This document shows, one piece after another, positions 41,647-50,034 of a stretch of 64,000 nt of DNA. The notes under the pieces are model-generated. The model worked only from the letters and a program-made list of their open reading frames with translations. It had not been told where the DNA came from and searched no databases. The translations under genes were made by a program, and so were the position numbers. Origin of the DNA: JBBIRW01 sp037441565 (lineage in GTDB: Bacteria > Desulfobacterota > JBBIRW01); NCBI GenBank assembly GCA_037441565.1, contig JBBIRW010000003.1, forward strand, positions 124,001 to 188,000, in the 5' to 3' direction. Position 1 is the stretch's first letter. Every line of letters begins with the position of its first letter.

Positions 41647-41997
41647 TCACTCCTCTGCCGTTCCGTAAAGCTTTGTTACAGCAGGACCATTCTCCTTATG
41701 ACATCCAAGACATATACCCCTGTCGACATGCCCCATCCCACCGATATCCTTATACTTGCTCTGGTAGGCATAATCCTTAGCAAAACTGGAGATATGACAG
41801 GACTGACACTCAATTCCAAGTGACTTATTGTGAATATTGTGGAATCTCTTCCCAGGTTCCATACCAGTGATCTTTCCAACCTTTATCTTTCCCGCCTTTA
41901 TCGCTCTGGCAGTGCCAGGAAGGTCAATAGCAAATACACTCCCTGCGATGAGGAGACCCATCATTACAATAAATACTATCCTCATCCCTCTTTTCAT
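41647..41997 (-). CDS. dihaem periplasmic cytochrome c
   Basis: A signal peptide (about 1-23) precedes a mature protein with two CxxCH sites (ECQSCHISS and ICLGCHKEN). Extra His residues at FHNIHNKSLG and GMGHVDRG could be distal ligands, giving bis-His haems. It is 116 aa. No NrfD-type membrane anchor is encoded in this operon, so this cytochrome is the likely electron link between the Fe-S subunit and the rest of the chain. GGGAGGTGGGAG precedes the ATG. Confidence 0.88.
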   Translation of the reverse strand: MKRGMRIVFIVMMGLLIAGSVFAIDLPGTARAIKAGKIKVGKITGMEPGKRFHNIHNKSLGIECQSCHISSFAKDYAYQSKYKDIGGMGHVDRGICLGCHKENGPAVTKLYGTAEE

Positions 41998-42008
41998 CTC
42001 CCACCTCC

Positions 42009-42665
42009 CTAAACTATGTAATAGACCTGAGGCCTTGTGCCAAACTCTTTTTTCAGTTGAATCGCCCTCTTTTCAGCAATAAGCCTTGAGACTTCACTGT
42101 TCGGATCATCCAGGTCTCCAAAGTATCTTGCATTGGCAGGACAGACCTTTATGCATGAAGGTGAGGTGTCATAGTCACTGCCTGGCTTCTTTCCTTCTTT
42201 AAGTGCCTTCTCTATCCTGTGCCAGCAGAGGGTGCATTTTTCAGCAACCCCTGGCTTCTTTCTGTGAAGCGGGTGTCTGGCATCAGGTGGAAGGTTCTCA
42301 TAGGGTGTTTTTTGCCCATCAGGGTAAAATGTTTTTTCCTTATTGATGAAGTGAATAACCCCATAGGGGCATGCGGCAATACAGTATTTCCTCCCCTTGC
42401 ACTTATCGTAGTCAATAAGCACGATACCATATTTATTCTTTGTTATCGCCTTTTCAGGGCATGCCTTCATGCAGGGCGGATTCTCACAGTGCATGCAGTT
42501 CATTGGAGTAAATATCTTCCTCACATTGGGATATTTGCCCTGTTCATATTCGAGAACAAAATTCCAGTAATTACCAGGCTGGACCATATTCTCCGTCTTA
42601 CAGGCGGCAACACATGCCCTGCATCCAAAACAGCGACTCATGTCGATTACCATTCCAAATCTCAT
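42009..42665 (-). CDS. four-cluster Fe-S subunit of the molybdoenzyme
   Basis: This is a 218-aa ferredoxin-like subunit of the DmsB/NrfC/NarH class. Cys groups are CFGCRACVAAC, CMHCENPPCMKAC, CKGRKYCIAAC and EKCTLCWHR...CIKVC. In the third group the second Cys is Arg (C-x2-R), the position at which NarH has Trp and carries a 3Fe-4S cluster, so I predict three 4Fe-4S clusters and one 3Fe-4S. No signal peptide is seen; it would ride out with the Tat-exported catalytic subunit. It lies 10 bases downstream of that gene. Confidence 0.9.
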   Translation of the reverse strand: MRFGMVIDMSRCFGCRACVAACKTENMVQPGNYWNFVLEYEQGKYPNVRKIFTPMNCMHCENPPCMKACPEKAITKNKYGIVLIDYDKCKGRKYCIAACPYGVIHFINKEKTFYPDGQKTPYENLPPDARHPLHRKKPGVAEKCTLCWHRIEKALKEGKKPGSDYDTSPSCIKVCPANARYFGDLDDPNSEVSRLIAEKRAIQLKKEFGTRPQVYYIV

Positions 42666-42675
42666 CCTTCACCTC

Positions 42676-45246
42676 CTATGCCTTGTAAACCTTTACTTTT
42701 GTATCGTTGAAGCTGTTCATACCTGAGATTCTATCAGGATGGAGCTCAAGCACCCAGTTGGGGTTTGCTCCCTTCTTTGCATAAGCAGGTATGCTGTTTG
42801 ACCAGTGCCCGTAGTGGTAGCTAATGGCAACCGTATCAGGTCTTATCCCTTCTGTGAGCTTTGCCCTGATCTTTATCCTTCCTACCCTTGATTCCACATA
42901 GACATAATCTCCGTCATTTATCCCCTTTTTCTTCGCTGTTTCTGTATTAATGCATACGAAATTTTCATCAGCATCATGAGCGATCTCCCTGAGAACAGGG
43001 ATTACCGCATTGTTGCTCTGCTCGAAGTACATCCTCTTATAAGTGATGAGATAAAGGTCATAATCCTTTGCCTCAATATGGGGTGCAGGGAATGCATGCT
43101 CTTTCCTTGGAAAGGGTGAGTAAACAATATCAAGGTTATCTGCCCTTATGTTTTTGATACCATATTTCTGAACGGTCTCTTTTATCCTCTCAGCAGTTAG
43201 CAGAAGGTTTTCAGCGTAGAAGTTCATCTTTGGCTTTCCTGCGCCTTTAAATTTTGCCTCGATACCCTTGAGATAGATGTCTTCTGCATGGAGTTTTTTC
43301 GCCTTCAATCCGTGCTTCTTTAGATACTCAATATCAGTTCCGTTCGCCTTTGCAATCTCCCTAACAACTTCCTCAGAAGAATACTTCCTTCCAGGGGCAA
43401 GCTTGATCTTCCATGCCTTATTTATCTCCTCTATATATTTGTCACGTATACCTAGCCTTTCAGCAAGCTCCATCAGGATGTCAAAGGCATCGTATTTGAT
43501 ATTGAATGCGTTCACAATGGGCTGTCTTATCGCTACATGCTTTGCTTCGAGGTTCCATCTCGTGTCAGACCAGTGCCATGATTCAAGATATGTCTTATCA
43601 GGAAGGACTATGTCAGCCATATCAGCAAGTTCTGTGAACTGTGTGTCGATAACCACGCTGTAGATCTTCCGGTAGCCCTCTATCTGTTTTTTCACTTCCG
43701 ATGTGGAAAATGGCCTGTTTGTGGCATAGCAGATCATGATTTCAGGTTCGTACTGAAGCCCGTATGACTTTGGATCATCAATGGTCAGTGCAACCTGCTG
43801 TGCAACATTGTGGGTCCCATGGGGGAAGTAGACACTCTCCTGTAGATCCACCCTCTTTGGAGGATATTCACACTTTGATGGTTCCATGTACTTTGGATCT
43901 TTATATACATCGTGGAGGTGAAGTCCTCCAACAGCATCCTGGGCACCGACAAGCATCATCACAATGTGTGCACACCTCCAGTTCTGAACACCATACTCGT
44001 GAGTAACCAATCCCCTGAAGGTATGGATAGCAACAGGACGGTATCTTAAAACATGACCATCTTTTATAACCGTAGCACCTATCCGTGCATGCTCGCCAAA
44101 TTCCCTTGCTATCCTCTTAATGGTCTCTGCAGGAACACCTGTAACCTCCGCTGCATACTCGGGCGTTACATCCCTTATCGAATCCTTGAATACCTCAAAT
44201 GCGGTCCTGCAGGATCTGCCATCTACTGTGTAAGAACCTGAAAGGGCAGGCTCAACATCCCCTTCATAAGGTCGGGCTGAATTAGACTTTCTATCCCAAA
44301 TCAAGGGCTTACCATCTCTTCTTATAAACTTTCCATCCTCAGCAACAAGTATGGGTGCATTGGTGTATGTGACCAGGAATTTTTCATCAACAAAGCCGTT
44401 GTTAATGAGTTCCCTTGCCATGGCAAGGAGAAATACCGCATCTGTCGCAGGTCTTATGGGAATCCATTCTTGAGCCTTTGCTGCAAGGTTTGAAAGCCTC
44501 GGTTCAACAACTACAAGCTTCATACCCCTTTCCATATTTTCGATGGTCTTTCTGTCCAGCCATCTTGACCACTGCTCTGCCTCGAAGTAGTTCGCTCCCA
44601 TATTTATAAGATAATTACAGTTGTCGAGATCGGGAAGGATTCCGTGATAACCCCATGTGATCTCATCTGCCACATGCCTTGCAGCCTCACACACAGTTGT
44701 CCTGTGCACCACATTTGGCGTTCCGAAGGCCTTACAGAATGCCTTAGGGAAATGGTCCCTTATTAAGTATTTCCCCTTTGCATGCTGCCAGATTAATTTG
44801 CTCGGATTTTCACCCATGATCTTTTTAAGCCTCTTTGTAATCTCATCAAATGCCTCTTCGTAGCTGATCTCAACCCATTTCGGGTCTTCACCAGGACCTT
44901 TCTTAGGGTTTGTCCTCTTAAGGGGTTTCTTCACCCTGTATGGGTTGTATGTCTCAAAGAGCCCTGAAATACCCTTCGGACAGAGATGCCCTGCATTGTG
45001 AGGGCTTTCAGGATTTCCATATATAGCCCTTATAACACCGTTGACCCTCCTGACCCTTATGCCACAGAAATTCACACACATAACATCTGTAGATGGGATA
45101 AGGAGATCCTCATTTGGTGCATAGGGGGTGGAAGCCATCGACTCCTTTGCCATTACCTCTGAGAAATTAAAGATTAGATCACCAAAGGCAGCCAGTGCAG
45201 CAATAACGCCAGAGCCTTTTAAAAGTTCCCTTCGGGTTATAGCCAT
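42676..45246 (-). CDS. Tat-exported molybdopterin oxidoreductase, catalytic subunit (respiratory, substrate unknown)
   Basis: A twin-arginine signal (ITRRELLKGSG) starts this 856-aa DMSO-reductase-family protein. The N-terminal cluster region reads DVMCVNFCGIRV, then HLCPKG 27 residues after the second Cys: the usual first Cys is Asp. The probable Mo ligand is Cys in VVHRTTVCEAARHVADE, placing it with Cys-ligated enzymes (Psr/Phs/Arr-like) rather than NarG. The C-terminal molydop-binding domain ends INDGDYVYVESRVGRIKIRA. It should reduce or oxidise an oxyanion or sulfur compound in the periplasm. The ATG at 45246 follows GGGAGG by seven bases; an earlier ATG at 45264 is weaker. A sigma54 promoter lies upstream. 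Confidence 0.9.
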   Translation of the reverse strand: MAITRRELLKGSGVIAALAAFGDLIFNFSEVMAKESMASTPYAPNEDLLIPSTDVMCVNFCGIRVRRVNGVIRAIYGNPESPHNAGHLCPKGISGLFETYNPYRVKKPLKRTNPKKGPGEDPKWVEISYEEAFDEITKRLKKIMGENPSKLIWQHAKGKYLIRDHFPKAFCKAFGTPNVVHRTTVCEAARHVADEITWGYHGILPDLDNCNYLINMGANYFEAEQWSRWLDRKTIENMERGMKLVVVEPRLSNLAAKAQEWIPIRPATDAVFLLAMARELINNGFVDEKFLVTYTNAPILVAEDGKFIRRDGKPLIWDRKSNSARPYEGDVEPALSGSYTVDGRSCRTAFEVFKDSIRDVTPEYAAEVTGVPAETIKRIAREFGEHARIGATVIKDGHVLRYRPVAIHTFRGLVTHEYGVQNWRCAHIVMMLVGAQDAVGGLHLHDVYKDPKYMEPSKCEYPPKRVDLQESVYFPHGTHNVAQQVALTIDDPKSYGLQYEPEIMICYATNRPFSTSEVKKQIEGYRKIYSVVIDTQFTELADMADIVLPDKTYLESWHWSDTRWNLEAKHVAIRQPIVNAFNIKYDAFDILMELAERLGIRDKYIEEINKAWKIKLAPGRKYSSEEVVREIAKANGTDIEYLKKHGLKAKKLHAEDIYLKGIEAKFKGAGKPKMNFYAENLLLTAERIKETVQKYGIKNIRADNLDIVYSPFPRKEHAFPAPHIEAKDYDLYLITYKRMYFEQSNNAVIPVLREIAHDADENFVCINTETAKKKGINDGDYVYVESRVGRIKIRAKLTEGIRPDTVAISYHYGHWSNSIPAYAKKGANPNWVLELHPDRISGMNSFNDTKVKVYKA

Positions 45247-45356
45247 TTTTATACCTCCCTGCATAAGAAATTTTTAATCCTCAAAATACACTTTTGCTCC
45301 TCTTATGCCTTCTGCTGAATTTCTGATTTTCAAAGGAATATCATTAATAGAATTAA

Positions 45357-45371
45357 GCAAAAGTTATGCCA
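45357..45371 (-). promoter_or_regulatory. sigma54 (-24/-12) promoter of the molybdoenzyme operon
   Basis: On the minus strand TGGCAT (45366-45371), five bases, then TTGC (45357-45360): one mismatch to TGGCAC-N5-TTGC with GG and GC intact. It lies about 110 bases before the molybdoenzyme start, next to an NtrC-type activator gene. Confidence 0.78.
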
Positions 45372-45455
45372 CTTATAAATTACTGATATTTAAAGGATTT
45401 TTTTAAGTTATGTTACGAAAACTAAACAGATAGCCTGCTTTAAATATCAAATCAG

Positions 45456-46811
45456 TCAATCGATCTTAATCCCGTAGGTCTTTATCTTCTCCCAGAGGGT
45501 CTTTCTACTGATCCCGAGGAGCTGTGCAGCCTTTGTTCTGTTTCCCCTTGTAAGTTTAAGGATCTTTATTATGTGATCTTTCTCCGCTTCAGTAACCGCA
45601 TCGGAGAGGTTGAAACTGATCCCATCCCCACTCTCCCCCTGGATATATAAAGGTAGATCTTCCACATCAATCCATCCATCCTCAGAAAGAATAACGCACC
45701 TCTCCACCACATTTTCCAGCTCCCGCACATTTCCTGGCCATTCATATTTGAGGAGTGCCTGTATCGCCCCTTCGGAAAATCGCACATCCTTTCCTGTCCT
45801 TGCCCTTTGTTTCTTAAGGAAGAAATCAAGAAGGTAGGGGATATCCTCCTTCCTCTCCCTGAGGGGCGGGATCCTTATAGGGATCACACTGATTCTGAAG
45901 AAGAGGTCCTCCCTGAAGCCTCTGTTTCTCACCTCCTCTTCAAGGTCCCTGTTTGTTGCTGCAATTATCCTTACATCAACACTTATCGTCTCTTTCCCAC
46001 CAAGCCTCTCAAAACTCCTTTCCTGAAGAACCCTGAGGAGCTTCACCTGTGTGGATAGTGGCAGATCCCCTATCTCATCGAGGAATATCGTTCCACCATC
46101 TGCAAGTTCAAATCTTCCTGGCTTCCTCTTCAGGGCACCCGTAAATGCACCCCTTTCATAACCAAATAGTTCACTCTCGATCAGACCCTCAGGAAATGCA
46201 GCACAGTTTACCTTTATAAAGGGTCTATCCCTTCTTCTGCTCTGGTAGTGAATGGTTGTTGCTATAAGCTCCTTTCCCGTTCCACTTTCTCCAAGGAGAA
46301 GCACTGTTGCATCTGATAAAGCAACCATCTCTACTGCACGAAGCACATGCTTCATCGCAACACTCTCTCCCACTATATGAGGGATGGAGTAACATCTGCT
46401 GAGATCCCTTCTGAGCCTAATGTTTTCATCCCTGAGCCTTTTTACTGAAAGTGCCCTTTCCACTATCATCATAAATTCATCGAGGGAGAATGGTTTTGTA
46501 ATATAGTCAAAGGCACCAAGCTTCATGGCCTGCACAGCATCCCTTATGCTCCCAAAGGCAGTTATCACGATGATCTCGGCATCAGCCCATCTTTTTATTT
46601 CATTGATGAGCGAGATGCCGTCCCCATCAGGAAGTCTCACATCCATCACAATGAGATCAAATGGGGCTGACTTCACTGCCTCCAATCCATCCCTTCCCAT
46701 TTCACGGGAAATAACCTCATATCCCGCACCCTTTAGTGAATCCTCAAGTGTAATCCTCATGATCCTCTCATCCTCGATGATCAGGATACTCGCTTTCTTC
46801 CCATCACTCAT
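45456..46811 (-). CDS. NtrC-family sigma54 response regulator
   Basis: A receiver domain (phospho-Asp57 in LIVMDVRLPDGDG) is followed by a sigma54 AAA+ domain (GESGTGKE, GAFTGALKRKPGRFELADGG, IFLDEIGDLP) and a Fis helix-turn-helix (GNRTKAAQLLGISRKTLWEK). Phosphorylated, it should activate sigma54 promoters, most likely the one at 45357-45371 for the molybdoenzyme operon. It overlaps the kinase gene by eight bases. It is 451 aa. Confidence 0.93.
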   Translation of the reverse strand: MSDGKKASILIIEDERIMRITLEDSLKGAGYEVISREMGRDGLEAVKSAPFDLIVMDVRLPDGDGISLINEIKRWADAEIIVITAFGSIRDAVQAMKLGAFDYITKPFSLDEFMMIVERALSVKRLRDENIRLRRDLSRCYSIPHIVGESVAMKHVLRAVEMVALSDATVLLLGESGTGKELIATTIHYQSRRRDRPFIKVNCAAFPEGLIESELFGYERGAFTGALKRKPGRFELADGGTIFLDEIGDLPLSTQVKLLRVLQERSFERLGGKETISVDVRIIAATNRDLEEEVRNRGFREDLFFRISVIPIRIPPLRERKEDIPYLLDFFLKKQRARTGKDVRFSEGAIQALLKYEWPGNVRELENVVERCVILSEDGWIDVEDLPLYIQGESGDGISFNLSDAVTEAEKDHIIKILKLTRGNRTKAAQLLGISRKTLWEKIKTYGIKID

Positions 46812-48261
46812 AGTTAACCCTTTCTTTGGGAAAGATCAGTTTAAAACAACTCCCCTTTGCTGGCTCACTCCTTACATGGATCTCTCCTTCATAGTTTTTC
46901 ATTATTTCCGAGCAGAGCCACAATCCAAGGCCTGTTCCCTCACCCGGGGGCTTTGTTGTAAAGAAAGGATCAAAGATCTTTTCCATCAATTGGGGCTCAA
47001 TACCTCTTCCCGTGTCAACTACTTCTATTGCTACCTTTGAATCCATCCTGAGAGACCTTACTGTTAGTCTCCCCCCTCCATCCATTGCATGAATGGCATT
47101 TATAAGGAGATTAAGGATTAAAAGTTGAAAATCCTGAGGATCAATAAAGATCTGTACCCTGTCCTCAACCTGATTGTCAAATACGATCCTGTTCTTCCTC
47201 ATCCTGTACTCAACAAGCTGTGATACCTCTCCTATAAATTCCCTTACCTTTATCTTGATCGGCTTTTGCTCCCCTTTCCTTACCATATAGAGGAGCCTAC
47301 TCACCGTGCCCTCTATCCGTTCCAGTCCATCTTCCATCAACTCAAGATATTTCTCCCTCGATTTTGGATCATCACCTGTGTTTTTCATCAGCTGAATGCA
47401 GTTGAAGATCCCGCCCAGTGGATTATTTATCTCATGAGCAACCCCTGCGGCAAGCATTCCAATGGATGCAAGTCTTTCAGCTTGTATGAGCTTCTCGTGA
47501 CTCCTCTTCAGATCCTCGTTTGCCCGCCTTATCCTCTCCATCATGTCGTTAAATCTCTCATACAGGACAGCTATCTCATCCGTTCCTCTAACCTCGGCCT
47601 TTGTTTCCAGAAGATCACTACCTGTTCTTTCCATTACAGAGGCAAGTTCTGTAATGGGCGTGATGAACCTCTTCGTGAGCATCAATATGAGGAAAAAAGC
47701 CAATGCAATGAGTATAACTGTAATAATTATTATCCTCTCAACCATGGAGAATATTTCCTGCTCCACCTTTTCCAGAGATATGGCAAACCTCAGTGTGCCC
47801 CACCTCTTCTTCCCTATGGAAAGCGGAACAGCAAAGTCGATCGCCTCATGTCCATCTACATGGATCCTTCTCATAACTGTTTTATCAGAATCCATTGAGG
47901 AAACTGTCAACTCATCCCTGTAAACCTTTCCATATTCCGTAATATCATTGTGAGATATTACCTTGCCTTCCTCATCCACTATTCCAAGGTAGAGAAGGTC
48001 GAGATCGCGATTTTTGTAGATCTCCATAATGTAGTTATCAAGCAGACCTCCTTCCTCAACAAGTCCCAGCCTTTCATAGATGAGGTCGTTGAGGATAGGG
48101 ATCGCAAGTGTTTCTCCAAAAATCTTCCCCCTTCTTTCAAATTCTGCGTAAAGAAGTACCCTTTCCCTGCTGATAGCGAGTAATCCCACAATGGTCATAA
48201 AGATTATGATGGAGATGGTGGTAAAGAGGATAAACTTTATCTGGAGTCCTGATTTTAGCAT
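46804..48261 (-). CDS. sensor histidine kinase of the PhnD-linked system
   Basis: One membrane segment (about 9-28), a periplasmic sensor of about 145 residues, a second membrane segment (about 175-196), then HAMP, HisKA (MLAAGVAHEINNPLGGIFNC, phospho-His) and HATPase_c (LLINAIHAMDGGG, DTGRGI, GTGLGLWLCSEI). It is 485 aa. The gene follows the tandem PhnD-type binding protein by four bases and overlaps its response regulator. The binding protein probably presents ligand to this sensor domain, as AioX does to AioS. Confidence 0.92.
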   Translation of the reverse strand: MLKSGLQIKFILFTTISIIIFMTIVGLLAISRERVLLYAEFERRGKIFGETLAIPILNDLIYERLGLVEEGGLLDNYIMEIYKNRDLDLLYLGIVDEEGKVISHNDITEYGKVYRDELTVSSMDSDKTVMRRIHVDGHEAIDFAVPLSIGKKRWGTLRFAISLEKVEQEIFSMVERIIIITVILIALAFFLILMLTKRFITPITELASVMERTGSDLLETKAEVRGTDEIAVLYERFNDMMERIRRANEDLKRSHEKLIQAERLASIGMLAAGVAHEINNPLGGIFNCIQLMKNTGDDPKSREKYLELMEDGLERIEGTVSRLLYMVRKGEQKPIKIKVREFIGEVSQLVEYRMRKNRIVFDNQVEDRVQIFIDPQDFQLLILNLLINAIHAMDGGGRLTVRSLRMDSKVAIEVVDTGRGIEPQLMEKIFDPFFTTKPPGEGTGLGLWLCSEIMKNYEGEIHVRSEPAKGSCFKLIFPKERVNYE

Positions 48262-48265
48262 GACT

Positions 48266-50032
48266 CTAAAACCTTATATCAGGATGGCATCCTTTCCCGC
48301 ACCCCCCGTGCGCATCATTTATCCTTCGCCTTATCCCCTCGTAATCATTATCAGATGCCTTCATAAATCCATTTTTCAGCTCTTCATTCAGTCTATTTAT
48401 GATGCCATTACTATCAGTGTTTTCGCTTCCTAAATCGAGTAGTGCCTCCTCTATATCCTTAACTATCTTCTCTGGCAGCCCCTTTCTCACAACCACAGGA
48501 CCTGTTGGTATCTCTCCGGAAATGGCAACGATTTCGATACCAAGTCTGCCATATTTCCTGGCTACGGAATCCTTGACACCACCTGCATCAAACTCACCCC
48601 TGACAATTGCCTTCACAACGGACTCCTGATAATCAAAATTCTTATAAGATTTAAGCTCCCTTAGATGTATACCCTTCTCGGCAAGCATGTAACGAGGGAT
48701 GAGATTTCCCGATGTAGATTTATAGTCTGAAAATGAAAAGCTTTTACCCTTGAGATCCGAAAGAGTCTTTATGGGAGATCCCTTTCTCTTTATTATGACA
48801 CTCCTGTATGTCCCCTTTCCATTGGAAGCCCTTGGCCTCAATATACAATATGCACCATACTTCTTTCTCACCTCGAGGTATGTAAGCGGGCCAAGAATGG
48901 CAATATCCATCTCACCCCTTCCCATCGCCTCAACAGTCTCCTCGTAATTTTTCTTAAGAACAAGCTCGTATCTGTATGGTGTTTTCTCTGATAGATAATC
49001 AAGAAGGGGCTGGTATCCTTCATACATGATTCTTGGATTATCCCTTGGTATTGCGCCAAAGTAAATGGTCTTCTTTTCTGATTCACTTTTTGTTACATCG
49101 TGATCTCCACTCACGATACGATACATCCTTCTTATGGGATTATAGGCGCTGTCTGATATCTCAACAAAGCGATCGATCATCATCGATTTGAGTATCTCCC
49201 TCCCCTTTTCACTCCTGTGCATATTCAAGAATGCATCCCTCAACTTTTCCTTAATTTTTCCTTCGAGTTCGCCCCTTACAACAACGGGTGGTGCTGCAAA
49301 TGGAGGGGAGCGTTTGACGATCTTTATCTGTGAGATATACAGAGATCCACTCTTTGCCATATAATCATAAACAAGACTATCAACAGCTGCACCATCAATA
49401 ATCTTCTTTGCAACCATCTCTATTGACTTGTTGTGACTGTAACTGTATATAATTCTTCCGAAGAATTTCTCCGGTTTAAAACCCATCTTTTTCAGAAGAT
49501 AAACAGGGTATAGCCTTCCCGTGTTTGACCTTTGATCAACAAATGCAAAGGATTTTCCCTTTAAATCCATGAATGAATTGATATTGCTTTCCCTGTGAAC
49601 AATTATGTATGAATGATAGACGGGTTTTCCATTCACACTTGGTGCAGCGAGTAGCTCAATATTAAATCTCTCCCTATTTTTTACATAAGGTGCAGAACAT
49701 ATAAATGCAACCTTAACCTCCCCTTTTTCGAGCAGCCTGTCCATCTCAGCATATGTATTTCTGTGAATTATCTTAACAGGGATCCCTATCTGCCCCTGCA
49801 TATACCTTACAATCTCCTGATAGTATTTAACAGTATCAACAGGTGTTACCATTGATGCAATACCAATTGTCAGGACCTCGCCTTTTTCCTGTGCAGATCC
49901 TGCCTGGTGGGAAGGGATCAGAAGGATGGAGAAAAGCAGAAGAAGGGAGATCTTTGCGTATGAATATTTCTTTTTTACGAATGAACCACCTGATCCCTTT
50001 GAATCTTTTTCAACAAATTGTGATTTGGACAT
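48266..50032 (-). CDS. tandem PhnD-type periplasmic binding protein (two domains)
   Basis: A signal anchor (about 28-46) is followed by two homologous PhnD-like binding domains (about 55-315 and 335-565). The repeats align at DLKGKSFAFVDQRSNTGRLY and DLKGKSFSFSDYKSTSGNLI. The chain ends with a Cys-rich tail, GGCGKGCHPDIRF. PhnD-family proteins bind oxyanions; AioX senses arsenite and activates an adjacent kinase. There is no ABC transporter here. A kinase and an NtrC-type regulator follow, so a sensing role is inferred. A duplicated domain is unusual. It is 588 aa and starts two bases after the copA stop. Confidence 0.85.
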   Translation of the reverse strand: MSKSQFVEKDSKGSGGSFVKKKYSYAKISLLLLFSILLIPSHQAGSAQEKGEVLTIGIASMVTPVDTVKYYQEIVRYMQGQIGIPVKIIHRNTYAEMDRLLEKGEVKVAFICSAPYVKNRERFNIELLAAPSVNGKPVYHSYIIVHRESNINSFMDLKGKSFAFVDQRSNTGRLYPVYLLKKMGFKPEKFFGRIIYSYSHNKSIEMVAKKIIDGAAVDSLVYDYMAKSGSLYISQIKIVKRSPPFAAPPVVVRGELEGKIKEKLRDAFLNMHRSEKGREILKSMMIDRFVEISDSAYNPIRRMYRIVSGDHDVTKSESEKKTIYFGAIPRDNPRIMYEGYQPLLDYLSEKTPYRYELVLKKNYEETVEAMGRGEMDIAILGPLTYLEVRKKYGAYCILRPRASNGKGTYRSVIIKRKGSPIKTLSDLKGKSFSFSDYKSTSGNLIPRYMLAEKGIHLRELKSYKNFDYQESVVKAIVRGEFDAGGVKDSVARKYGRLGIEIVAISGEIPTGPVVVRKGLPEKIVKDIEEALLDLGSENTDSNGIINRLNEELKNGFMKASDNDYEGIRRRINDAHGGCGKGCHPDIRF

Positions 50033-50034
50033 CT

